Of a DNA stretch of 61,793 bases, positions 8,111-16,446 are shown piece after piece. The notes beneath the pieces were generated by a model that did not search any database, was not told where the DNA came from, and was given only the letters and a program-made list of their open reading frames with translations. Source of the DNA: Pseudomonadota bacterium (GTDB taxonomy: Bacteria > Pseudomonadota > Gammaproteobacteria > Steroidobacterales > Steroidobacteraceae); contig CANGJP010000008.1 in NCBI GenBank assembly GCA_947454465.1, positions 1-61,793 of the forward strand, read 5' to 3'. Numbering within the stretch: position 1 is the stretch's first letter; each line of letters opens with the position of its first letter. The position numbers and the translations under genes are program-made.

Positions 8111-10162
8111 ATGTCGGACACGAGTGCCATACCGATCTTGGTACTGACCCGACAACAGGATGATGTCGAGTTTATTAATCGTGTGCTGCGCAATGCGGGG
8201 CATGCGGTGCATTGCCATTGGATTGAACAGGTCAGCGAACTGCACGATGCGCTTTCGCAAATCAACATTCACTTAATCTTCGCCGTCGTCGGCACGCAAC
8301 CTGAAGCCGCCTTAGCACTGCTGAACGCCACGCAACAGCTTGCACCCTCCATTCCTACGCTGCTAATCCGTGAGCAGGTGGATGAAACGATCATGACACA
8401 AGATCTTAAGCAAGGTGCACGCGACGTGGTGAGCTTGAAACATCCACAGCGACTGCAAGCCGTGGCCAGCCGTGAACTGCATCACTTCAAACTGCAACGA
8501 CAACTGAGCTCGGCCCTGAACTCAACGCATCAGTATTACCAACAGATGCAACAACTGATGGCAGGCTCGGTCGATGCCATTGTGCTGGTCCAAGAAGGGA
8601 TCATGCTGAATCCCAATGCCGCTTGGCTTACGTTACTTGGACAGAGTCACGCCGAGGCGATGGAAGGCAACCCAGTATTAGACTGCTTCGAAGCAGATTC
8701 GCATCATGCCCTTAAAGGTGCCTTAGCCGCCTGCATGCAAGGCAAATGGACAGGTCATCCCCTGAAGATTAACGCTCGGCTACCTGATGGCTCCAGCCTT
8801 CCTGTCGAGCTGTTATTACAGGAAGTCGATATTGACGATGAACCCGCTGTGCAGTTGAAAGTACCTGCACAACGGCAGGATCAGCGCCCCATGGAAGTTC
8901 GCATCCATGATGCACTCAGTCGCGATGCCACCACCGGTATGCTGCAATGGAAATATTTTATCGAGCAGGTCAGTGAACGATTGGCACAGCCGATCAAAGC
9001 CGGCGTCAGGGAACTGGTGTGCATCGCCCCTGAAAACTTTGCCACTATTTTGCATACCCTCGGGCCTGCTCACAGCGAAGCCTTCATGGCGCATTTCATC
9101 AAACCGATCAAGGAACAATTGCAAAGCCATGACCTGGCCGGACGCTTCGGCAGCAGCCATATTGTGGTATTACTCGAACGCGGCACACGTGATGACATCG
9201 CAGCGTGGTGCGCCAATGCCTTGCGTAGGATGCGTGAACAACCCTTCACCCCAGCCAATGGATCACTAGCCTTTAACGGCACCGCAGCCCACGCCCTCAT
9301 CACCTCGCAACCCTTCGACCTGAATCAGGTACTCGCCAGCGTGCTGCCTGACCTGACGACCCCACAGACCATGCAAGCGTCTCTGCCATCCACCTCATCC
9401 ACTGAAGAAAATACGTTGCAGGTGATGAACGACAAACTGTGGGTGAAACTCATTAAGTCAGCCCTCATGGACAATCGTTTCCGTCTGTTACAACAACCTA
9501 TCATCACATTGAGCGGCGACCATAAAAGCATGTTCGATGTCTTGATACGCATGCTCGATGAAGCCAACGAGGAAGTACTGCCCTCAGAGTTTCTCGCCGC
9601 AGCCGAGCGCAATGACCTGATGAAAAACATTGACCGTTGGGTAATCGGTGCGGCGATGTCCTACTGCAACAGCAGCAGCACCAACGACACCTTACTGGTG
9701 CGCCTTTCTCAAGACTCTGTCGTAGACCAATCACTACTCACCTGGCTTAAAGGTCAATTACAAGTCCATCCTATCAAGCCCGCTCAACTAATCTTCCAAA
9801 TCAGCGAAACGGTCACCAATCAGCAACTGCGCGCGACGGTGAATTTGGCTAGGCAACTCAAACAAGCCGGCTTCGGCTTTGCTCTGGAACACGCAGGCAG
9901 ATCGCCTAATACACTGCAACTACTTAATCACTTGCCAATGGATTTCCTGAAACTGGATGGCACGCTGATCCAAACACTGGCCACTGACCCGAACACACAA
10001 GCCCTGATCGGTCGCTTGGTAAACGCCGCGACAAAACACGGCATCCGCACCATCGCTGAACGGGTTGAGGATGCCAATACCATGGCCGCACTGTGGCAAC
10101 TTGGCGTGGATTACATTCAAGGCTATTTTGTGCGCGAGCCTGAACGCCTGACATTGGAATAA
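8111..10162 (+). CDS. FimX-like degenerate REC-PAS-GGDEF-EAL protein
   Basis: Large cytoplasmic signalling protein, 683 aa from the ATG at 8111 (a TTG at 8090 is an alternative). The order is a receiver-like domain (about 1-125) without an obvious phospho-acceptor Asp, a PAS domain (about 145-260), a GGDEF fold (about 275-400) and an EAL fold (about 430-683). The GGDEF signature reads GRFGSSHIVVLL, so the active-site residues are gone. In the EAL domain the motif is DVLIR, the usual DDFGTG is replaced by LEHAGR, while FLKLDG, AERVED and IQGYF persist. Domain order, length and degeneracy match Pseudomonas FimX, a c-di-GMP receptor that controls type IV pili. Probably an effector rather than an enzyme. 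Confidence 0.8.
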   Translation: MSDTSAIPILVLTRQQDDVEFINRVLRNAGHAVHCHWIEQVSELHDALSQINIHLIFAVVGTQPEAALALLNATQQLAPSIPTLLIREQVDETIMTQDLKQGARDVVSLKHPQRLQAVASRELHHFKLQRQLSSALNSTHQYYQQMQQLMAGSVDAIVLVQEGIMLNPNAAWLTLLGQSHAEAMEGNPVLDCFEADSHHALKGALAACMQGKWTGHPLKINARLPDGSSLPVELLLQEVDIDDEPAVQLKVPAQRQDQRPMEVRIHDALSRDATTGMLQWKYFIEQVSERLAQPIKAGVRELVCIAPENFATILHTLGPAHSEAFMAHFIKPIKEQLQSHDLAGRFGSSHIVVLLERGTRDDIAAWCANALRRMREQPFTPANGSLAFNGTAAHALITSQPFDLNQVLASVLPDLTTPQTMQASLPSTSSTEENTLQVMNDKLWVKLIKSALMDNRFRLLQQPIITLSGDHKSMFDVLIRMLDEANEEVLPSEFLAAAERNDLMKNIDRWVIGAAMSYCNSSSTNDTLLVRLSQDSVVDQSLLTWLKGQLQVHPIKPAQLIFQISETVTNQQLRATVNLARQLKQAGFGFALEHAGRSPNTLQLLNHLPMDFLKLDGTLIQTLATDPNTQALIGRLVNAATKHGIRTIAERVEDANTMAALWQLGVDYIQGYFVREPERLTLE

Positions 10163-10201
10163 GCCTCAAGCACGCCGCACAACGGCATGAGTAAAGCGGT
10201 G

Positions 10202-11041
10202 TTAACCCAGACTTTCAGAGAGCTGCCGATCACGCTGACGCAGGCGGTCTCGCCGGAACATCAGGTAACCGGTCAATAACACACCCACGGTGACCAACCC
10301 CACCATGATAGTGGCCAGCGCATTAATATCTGGGCTCACGCCCAGTCTCACTTTTGAATAAATCACCATCGGCAAGGTACTCGACCCTGGACCAGAGACA
10401 AAGCTGGCAATGACCATGTCATCCAGCGAAATGGTGAAGGCCAGTAACCAACCGGAGGCAAGCGCCGGTGCGATAATTGGTAGGGTCACCAGCAAGAACA
10501 CCTTGACGGGACGGGCACCTAAATCCATGGCCGCTTCTTCAAGCGCAATGTCCATCGAGGCTAAGCGTGATTGCACAATCACCGTGACATAGGACAGCGT
10601 CAGCGTGATGTGCGCAATAGTGATCGTGGTCATGCCCCGCCCCGCAGGCCAACCCAATGCCTGCTCCATCGCCACGAACATCAACAACAACGACAAGCCG
10701 GTGATGACATCCGGCATGACCAAGGGCGCGGTTGTCATGCCCGACAGCAGTGTTCGACCGCGGAACTGACCGAAGCGCGCCAAGGCAATCCCCGCAAAGG
10801 TACCCAAAATGGTCGCGCCGGTGGCATTGATGGCGGCAATACGCAGCGATAACCCAGCCGCATCGAGTATCTGCGTATTCTCAAATAACTTGCCATACCC
10901 CTGAGTGGAGAACCCACCCCATACCGTCACCAGTTTCGATTTGTTAAACGAATACACCACCAAGGACAGGATCGGGATATACAGAAACGCAAAGCCAAGC
11001 ACCAGCGAAGACAACCTGAACCAAGCCGTGCGGGATTTCAT
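10202..11041 (-). CDS. potI: Polyamine ABC transporter permease PotI
   Basis: Inner-membrane permease of the putrescine/spermidine importer, the last gene of potFGHI. The 279-aa protein has about six transmembrane segments. The cytoplasmic EAA loop, LEEAAMDLGARPVKVFLLV, docks with the ATPase PotG. The family is the PotC/PotI type (short N-terminus, KSKLVTVWGGFS after the first segment). Its ATG overlaps the potH stop as ATGA, indicating coupled translation and 1:1 assembly with PotH. Confidence 0.93.
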   Translation of the reverse strand: MKSRTAWFRLSSLVLGFAFLYIPILSLVVYSFNKSKLVTVWGGFSTQGYGKLFENTQILDAAGLSLRIAAINATGATILGTFAGIALARFGQFRGRTLLSGMTTAPLVMPDVITGLSLLLMFVAMEQALGWPAGRGMTTITIAHITLTLSYVTVIVQSRLASMDIALEEAAMDLGARPVKVFLLVTLPIIAPALASGWLLAFTISLDDMVIASFVSGPGSSTLPMVIYSKVRLGVSPDINALATIMVGLVTVGVLLTGYLMFRRDRLRQRDRQLSESLG

Positions 11042-12057
11042 GCCTCACCCGCTTCGGCAGTCCGTGCCTGAGCGCGCTGGAAGCACACCATCGGCACCAC
11101 CAGCACTAACAGCAACGCAATCGCCACTGCACTGGCCACGGGCCAGTCGCGGTTATTAAAAAATTCCGTCCACAATACCTTACCGATCATCAGTGAATCG
11201 GATGGGCCGAGTAAGGAAGGAATCACGAATTCGCCCACGGCCGGAATGAACACCAACATACACCCCGCTACGATACCGGGCATCGACAATGGCACCGTGA
11301 TTGTCAAAAACGCACGCAGAGGGCGGCAACCCAAATCCTTGGCCGCCTCCAGCAAGGTCAAATCCATTTTTTCCAGCGTGGCATACAACGGCATGATCAT
11401 GAACGGCAGATACGAATACACAATACCAAGGTACACCGCAAAATTAGTTTGCAGCATCACCATAGGCTCATCAATTACCCCCAGCCACAACAAAAAATTA
11501 TTCAGTAATCCGTTATTTTTTAAAATTCCAATCCAAGCATACACACGCAATAAAAAGGACGTCCAAAAGGGCAGAATCACCATCATCATCAACACCCCGC
11601 GCCATTGCACGGATGAGCGCGCGATGGCGTAGGCCATCGGATAGCCGATGAGTAATGTAATCAAGGTGGCTATGCCCGCCACCTTGATGGAATTAAGAAA
11701 CGCATCAAGATATAAACTGTCCTGCCACAGATATTGAAAATTGCCTGGATTGATATTGAGGCGTAACTGATTGAGCTGCTCACCCGTCCACTGCACTAAG
11801 GGCTGATAAGGCGGCATCGACAACTGGGTTAAAGAAAAAGAAATCTTCAACACAATCAAAAATGGAATAAAGAAAAACAACAACAGCCACAGATAAGGCA
11901 GCGCAACAACAAGTCGCTGCCCTTTCACGCCCCATCGGGCCAAACGCGATGCAACCCAGTGATAAGGCACGATGTAATGAAAAACCTGCAGGATAAATTG
12001 GACTGCGGCACTGAAGCCGGCCACACGGGATGCCCTTACCTGCTGCTCAAGCTTCAT
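11038..12057 (-). CDS. potH: Polyamine ABC transporter permease PotH
   Basis: Second permease of the polyamine importer, of the PotB/PotH type, 339 aa from the ATG at 12057. A GTG one codon upstream is also possible. The N-terminus has a cytoplasmic stretch of about 45 residues before the first membrane segment (LPYLWLLLFFFIPFLIV). The EAA loop is LLEAAKDLGCRPLRAFLTI, and the helix that follows is typical of PotH. The start overlaps the potG stop (TGATG), and the stop overlaps potI. Confidence 0.93.
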   Translation of the reverse strand: MKLEQQVRASRVAGFSAAVQFILQVFHYIVPYHWVASRLARWGVKGQRLVVALPYLWLLLFFFIPFLIVLKISFSLTQLSMPPYQPLVQWTGEQLNQLRLNINPGNFQYLWQDSLYLDAFLNSIKVAGIATLITLLIGYPMAYAIARSSVQWRGVLMMMVILPFWTSFLLRVYAWIGILKNNGLLNNFLLWLGVIDEPMVMLQTNFAVYLGIVYSYLPFMIMPLYATLEKMDLTLLEAAKDLGCRPLRAFLTITVPLSMPGIVAGCMLVFIPAVGEFVIPSLLGPSDSLMIGKVLWTEFFNNRDWPVASAVAIALLLVLVVPMVCFQRAQARTAEAGEA

Positions 12058-13202
12058 CACGCACTTACCACCACAGGACTGGTGTCATGCCAATGCAGAA
12101 ACACTTCTTGCTCCCAGGTCATGTGCTCATCCTCATGACGCCACCTATTCGGACGGGTCACGCGCACAGTCTTGCCTGAATTAAGACGAATCAAAAATAC
12201 CGAAAGGTCACCCAAATAAGCAATTTCCTTGATCACACCGCGTGCCCAGTTTTCCTGCTGCGCGGGAGGCACTAACGATAACTCTATTTTTTCAGGTCGA
12301 ATCGCCACCCACAATGTGGCCTTAGGCGCAGAACTGATGCCATGTGAAATGTACACAGGACAATCCAGCTCGGGACAGGCAACACGGACGTGGTCCGACT
12401 GATCATCGATCAACTGCCCTTCAAATACATTGACCGAACCAATGAACTCGGCCACAAATTTGCTTTGTGGAAATTCATAGATCTCTTTAGGCGTACCCAC
12501 TTGCACGATCCTGCCATGATCCATCACACCAATACGCGTTGCCAGCGTCATCGCTTCTTCTTGATCGTGCGTCACCACAACAAACGTGACCCCCAACTTT
12601 TCCTGAAGGTTCACTAATTCGAACTGCGTATGCTCACGTAATTTTTTATCCAATGCCCCTAGCGGCTCATCCAACAACAACAACTTAGGCTGCTTGATTA
12701 ACGCTCTGGCCAGAGCCACACGCTGACGCTGCCCTCCCGACAACTGATGTGGCTTACGTTTTCCATACTGGCTCATGCTGACTAACTTCAGCATGTCGGC
12801 AACCCGATCAGCAATTTCTGACTTCGGCTTGGCCTCCATCTTCAAACCAAAGCCAACGTTTTGCTCTACAGTCATGTGGGGAAACAGTGCATACGACTGG
12901 AACATCATGTTGACCGGTCGCTCGTAAGGCGGAATGTCACTCATGTCCACACCATCAATGAAAATTTTGCCACTGCTGGGTTGTTCAAACCCTGCCAACA
13001 TGCGCAACAAGGTCGTCTTACCACAGCCCGATCCACCCAACAGGCAAAACAACTCCGAACGATAGATATTCAGAGACACTTCATTGACAGCAACAAACTC
13101 ACCAAACCGCTTAGTGACCTGCTCAATACGAATATAAGGCTCAGCCTTCGGATCATGCCAAGGCTCACGAACAAAAACAGGATCAATCGGGGTGGGGGCC
13201 AT
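12057..13202 (-). CDS. potG: Polyamine ABC transporter ATP-binding protein PotG
   Basis: ATPase subunit of the polyamine importer, 381 aa. Walker A is LGGSGCGKTTL, the Q-loop is MMFQSYALFPHMT, the ABC signature is LSGGQRQRVALARAL, Walker B is LLLLDEPLGALD, and the switch His is in VVVTHDQEEAM. The C-terminal third (about 285-381, with WVAIRPEKI) is the TOBE regulatory domain of PotA/PotG/MalK-type ATPases. The N-terminus resembles PotG. It lies 78 bp downstream of potF and overlaps potH. Confidence 0.95.
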   Translation of the reverse strand: MAPTPIDPVFVREPWHDPKAEPYIRIEQVTKRFGEFVAVNEVSLNIYRSELFCLLGGSGCGKTTLLRMLAGFEQPSSGKIFIDGVDMSDIPPYERPVNMMFQSYALFPHMTVEQNVGFGLKMEAKPKSEIADRVADMLKLVSMSQYGKRKPHQLSGGQRQRVALARALIKQPKLLLLDEPLGALDKKLREHTQFELVNLQEKLGVTFVVVTHDQEEAMTLATRIGVMDHGRIVQVGTPKEIYEFPQSKFVAEFIGSVNVFEGQLIDDQSDHVRVACPELDCPVYISHGISSAPKATLWVAIRPEKIELSLVPPAQQENWARGVIKEIAYLGDLSVFLIRLNSGKTVRVTRPNRWRHEDEHMTWEQEVFLHWHDTSPVVVSA

Positions 13203-13280
13203 AATTCACTCACAGGAGGGCGGATCAGTAGGCGCCCTGAAGGATGGGCGAGAGCACCTCAGCGGCACTCCCGCAACACA

Positions 13281-14450
13281 TTATTTTCCTGTCTGGAAAC
13301 GCGTCCAAGTACGAGTCAGTAACCGATTATAGTCATCGGCGACAGACAACTCAGGGGTTAACTTGGCTTTGATCTCTGCAGTGGGATATACCGCCGGATC
13401 ATTTTTTACCGACTCATTGAGGAAGGCCTCGGATGCGGTGTTGCCATTTGCGTAGTTCACCTTGTTGGAATTGGCGGCCGCCACCTCAGGCTCCATCAGG
13501 TAATTCATAAACAAGTGCGCATTCTTCGGATGCTTAGCATCGGCTGGAATCACCATGGTATCGATGGTCACAATGCTGCCTTCCTTAGGAATCACGTACG
13601 CGATATTGATGCCATTCTTAGCTTCAAAGGCACGATCACGTGCCTGTAACACATCGCCGTTGTATCCCAGTGCGACACACAGATCGCCATTGGCCAAATC
13701 TTCAATATATTGTGACGAATTGATCTTACGCACATAAGGCCTGATCTTCATCAACTGCGCCTCAGCCAATTTCAGATCCTCAGGATTCTGACTATTGGGA
13801 TCTTTACCCAAATAGATGAGGACAATGCTACGAATATCCGATGGCGCATCTAGGATGGAGATACCACAGTCTTTAAGTTTTGCTGCGTACTTGGGATCAA
13901 AGATCAATGCCCAACTGTCCAACGGAGCATCCGGGATCAGTTTTTTAACCTTATCCACATTGTAGCCAATACCATCCGTGCTCCACATATAAGGGATGGC
14001 ATGTTCATTTCCAGGATCATACATAGCCACTTGTTTCAATGTTGCTGGATCTAAATTACCGATATTAGTCAGCAATGATTTATCCAGCTTAGCGAAGACA
14101 CCGGCCTTAACCTGACGTTCCATGAATTGCGAAGACGGCACCACAATGTCATATCCCGAACTGCCGGCCAGCATCTTGGTTTCCACCAATTCATTGGAAT
14201 CGAACACGTCATAATTCACCTTGACACCGTACTTGGCCTCAAAATTTTTCACGGTGTCATCAGCGATGTAATCCGACCAGTTATATACATTCAGAACCTT
14301 CTCGTCATCCGTAACCGCAGTCACCACCGTGGCGGATGCCGCAGATTGAGCGGGTGCGGCTTCTTTCTTGCTACAGGCCGACAGCAATACAGCAAGCGTC
14401 ATCCATACCAGCTTAACCAGCAGAGAATGAGGACGAAAAAATACAGTCAT
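13281..14450 (-). CDS. potF: Polyamine-binding periplasmic lipoprotein PotF
   Basis: Substrate-binding protein of the importer, 389 aa from the ATG at 14450. The signal sequence ends in a lipobox VLLSAC with Cys26 followed by SKK, so the protein should be lipid-anchored by Lgt and Lnt. E. coli PotF, in contrast, is soluble. The mature part starts LNVYNWSDYIADDTV, the hallmark of PotD/PotF/SpuD-type binding proteins, and YMWSTDGIGYN and LGYNGDVLQA are also typical. The frame is open further upstream, but that extension would precede the signal peptide and is rejected. First transporter gene after the puuD-like gene. Substrate (putrescine or spermidine) cannot be settled from the sequence. Confidence 0.92.
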   Translation of the reverse strand: MTVFFRPHSLLVKLVWMTLAVLLSACSKKEAAPAQSAASATVVTAVTDDEKVLNVYNWSDYIADDTVKNFEAKYGVKVNYDVFDSNELVETKMLAGSSGYDIVVPSSQFMERQVKAGVFAKLDKSLLTNIGNLDPATLKQVAMYDPGNEHAIPYMWSTDGIGYNVDKVKKLIPDAPLDSWALIFDPKYAAKLKDCGISILDAPSDIRSIVLIYLGKDPNSQNPEDLKLAEAQLMKIRPYVRKINSSQYIEDLANGDLCVALGYNGDVLQARDRAFEAKNGINIAYVIPKEGSIVTIDTMVIPADAKHPKNAHLFMNYLMEPEVAAANSNKVNYANGNTASEAFLNESVKNDPAVYPTAEIKAKLTPELSVADDYNRLLTRTWTRFQTGK

Positions 14451-14561
14451 GGCGCAGTGCCTCTTAAGGATTCGGATGCAAGTGGGAAATCGTAACGCAG
14501 ACGCAGGGATGAGCCAAGAGATAGACCGCACTCACCCGAAAGGGTTTGAGGTGCGACAGTT

Positions 14562-15314
14562 TCAGCGCCGAGCAGCATGGGCGTAGGCGGCCCGACCAAA
14601 CTCAGCAAACAACGCCATCGAGAATGGGTTCTGCATCACCTGCCACTCGGGATGCCATTGCACACCCACGGCAAAGCAGGCGGCATGGCGCACGCGAAAC
14701 GCTTCAATCACACCATCCGGTGCTACGGCCTCGGCCACCAATGCAGGAGCCAACTGCCGCACGCCCTGCCAGTGAAGGGAATTCACCCGAATCATGGTCT
14801 CACCCGCTAACCCGTGCAGCAGACCGTCAGCAACCAGTTGTACAGCATGGACAGGACCATATTGCACCTCCAAGGAATCCGCCTCATTTTCTCGATGGTC
14901 CATGAGGTCAGGGACTTCATGCAGCTTTGGCCACAAACTACCACCATAGGCGACATTCATTTCCTGAAAGCCACGACAGATCGCCAACAACGGAATCCCT
15001 GCATCCACCAGTCGCGGGATCAAGGGCAAGGTAATGGCGTCCCGTTGTGGATCATGCAAAGTGCCAGGCTCGCTGCGCTCACCGTAATGATGAGGCTCAA
15101 TGTGCGAAGGGCTGCCGGGTAACAAGACCCCATCAAGCTGACTGACGAGTGTATCCAACCGATCACCGGCCCCTAAAGCCGGCACCACTACGGGAATACA
15201 ATTGGCGGCATCGATAATGGCCTTGAGGTATTTTTCGCCGACACAATGGAAATAATGATTTCCAAGCAACTTGCGATCTGCAGGCACACCAATTAGCGGT
15301 TTACGTAAGGCCAT
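14562..15314 (-). CDS. puuD: PuuD/SpuA-type gamma-glutamyl-GABA hydrolase (peptidase C26)
   Basis: Class I glutamine-amidotransferase fold, 250 aa from the ATG at 15314. A GTG seven codons upstream is possible. The nucleophile is Cys113 in AICRGFQEMNV, and the partners are His221 and Glu223 in VQWHPEWQ. The N-terminal PLIGVPADRK and the LLPGSPSHIEPHHY segment are typical of PuuD/SpuA. In E. coli PuuD releases GABA from gamma-glutamyl-GABA during putrescine breakdown. The gene sits directly upstream of potFGHI on the same strand, like spuA in Pseudomonas, so it probably processes imported polyamines. The other catabolic genes (puuA/B/C, spuB/C) are absent from the window. Confidence 0.88.
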   Translation of the reverse strand: MALRKPLIGVPADRKLLGNHYFHCVGEKYLKAIIDAANCIPVVVPALGAGDRLDTLVSQLDGVLLPGSPSHIEPHHYGERSEPGTLHDPQRDAITLPLIPRLVDAGIPLLAICRGFQEMNVAYGGSLWPKLHEVPDLMDHRENEADSLEVQYGPVHAVQLVADGLLHGLAGETMIRVNSLHWQGVRQLAPALVAEAVAPDGVIEAFRVRHAACFAVGVQWHPEWQVMQNPFSMALFAEFGRAAYAHAARR

Positions 15315-15412
15315 AAGCACTCGGCAACTTGTCACGGCTGTTCAATAAGCGCTCAATACAAACTGAACACCAGTTCCATCGTACGGATATAAGCAGCCTG
15401 AACTGAAGCCAC

Positions 15413-15778
15413 CTAAGCCGGTTCATCCCCTTGGTACACACAGCCACTGGTACAGGTTTCATGCACCACCACTTTACTAAGCAAAGGCAACTGCGGCTTG
15501 ACTTGAACCCACAACCAACGCGCCAGATTTTCGCTGGTGGGATTTTCTAAACCTGCAATGTCATTGAGATAGTGATGATCTAATCGCTCATAGATGGGCT
15601 GAAAAATTCGCTTAACCTCAGCAAAGTCCATGATCCAGCCCGTGTGCGGATCGACTTCACCCGAGACATGCAATTCAACACGAAAGGAATGACCATGCAA
15701 TCGCGCACATTTATGGCCGACAGGCACATTGGGCAAGCGATGCGCAGCTTCAATAGTAAAAACCCGAAAGATATCCAT
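15413..15778 (-). CDS. queD: 6-carboxy-5,6,7,8-tetrahydropterin synthase
   Basis: Makes 6-carboxytetrahydropterin from dihydroneopterin triphosphate, the second step of queuosine (7-deazaguanine) synthesis. The 121-aa protein has the length of E. coli QueD. Zinc ligands are His13, His28 and His30 (AAHRL and LHGHSF), and the catalytic Cys24 is in HKCARLHGH. The substrate-binding Glu is probably the one in [10 protein letters not shown], and PTSENLARW is conserved. queC, queE and queF are not in the window. It stands alone, with about 100 bp on either side. Confidence 0.95.
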   Translation of the reverse strand: MDIFRVFTIEAAHRLPNVPVGHKCARLHGHSFRVELHVSGEVDPHTGWIMDFAEVKRIFQPIYERLDHHYLNDIAGLENPTSENLARWLWVQVKPQLPLLSKVVVHETCTSGCVYQGDEPA

Positions 15779-15883
15779 TGAATGAGGTAACCGGTAATGG
15801 ACAGATTAAATAGAGAGAGTCAGATGGCAGACCTGTAGCATCGCATTCCATTGCCAGCAACTAAAATCATGTCTACACCATCA

Positions 15884-16252
15884 TTAAGCGGCCTTTTTTT
15901 TTCGTGCTACGCAAGCACACAAGCCGCAAGTACAACGCACGGCGGTGCAATCCATACAGATTGAAAAATCAACTGAACCAAAATGACGACGACATCCCGT
16001 GCAGTAAGGCTTGAGCTTGGCCGCACGCGCCGTTCGATAGGCATCAACAGCTTGCGCCGACTCCTCAACCACATCCGGCTCACCGGCTCCTAGATCCTTG
16101 CTGACAATATCGCGACGAAAAGTTGTCATCGACATGCTCGTGATCTTAAACAGCCGCATCTGTTCCTTGGCGATACCCATCTGGGCTAGCGGATCGTAAA
16201 TGACCACGCCGAGCTTGGAATGAAAACGCACCTGAAACGGATCGCCGCTCAT
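15884..16252 (-). CDS. Hypothetical protein with a Cys-rich C-terminus
   Basis: I do not recognise this 122-aa protein. It starts MSGDPFQVRF and has no signal peptide or membrane segment. From about residue 84 it is rich in Cys (CTGC, then CMDC and CTCGLCAC), which looks like a zinc-ribbon or metal-binding cluster, and ends in a basic RKKKAA. The central part (about 40-80) is mildly acidic and probably helical. Codon use resembles the neighbours, so recent transfer is not indicated. Its neighbours queD and rlmKL act on RNA or its precursors, but no operon link is evident. Confidence 0.65.
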   Translation of the reverse strand: MSGDPFQVRFHSKLGVVIYDPLAQMGIAKEQMRLFKITSMSMTTFRRDIVSKDLGAGEPDVVEESAQAVDAYRTARAAKLKPYCTGCRRHFGSVDFSICMDCTAVRCTCGLCACVARKKKAA

Positions 16253-16446
16253 GGGAACCAGCCTGAATCACACTGTGTCGGTAGTTGGGGGATGAGTCAT
16301 TGTGCGGGAATGTGCCTGCCAAGGCAAACATCGACAGGCCGTCCAGAGCACAGCACGAACTCATTAACGGGAAATAAGCACCTTTTTACCCTACCACCCT
16401 GCTGCTGACCACACCTCAGCGGCACAGCATTGAACCAAAATGCGCA

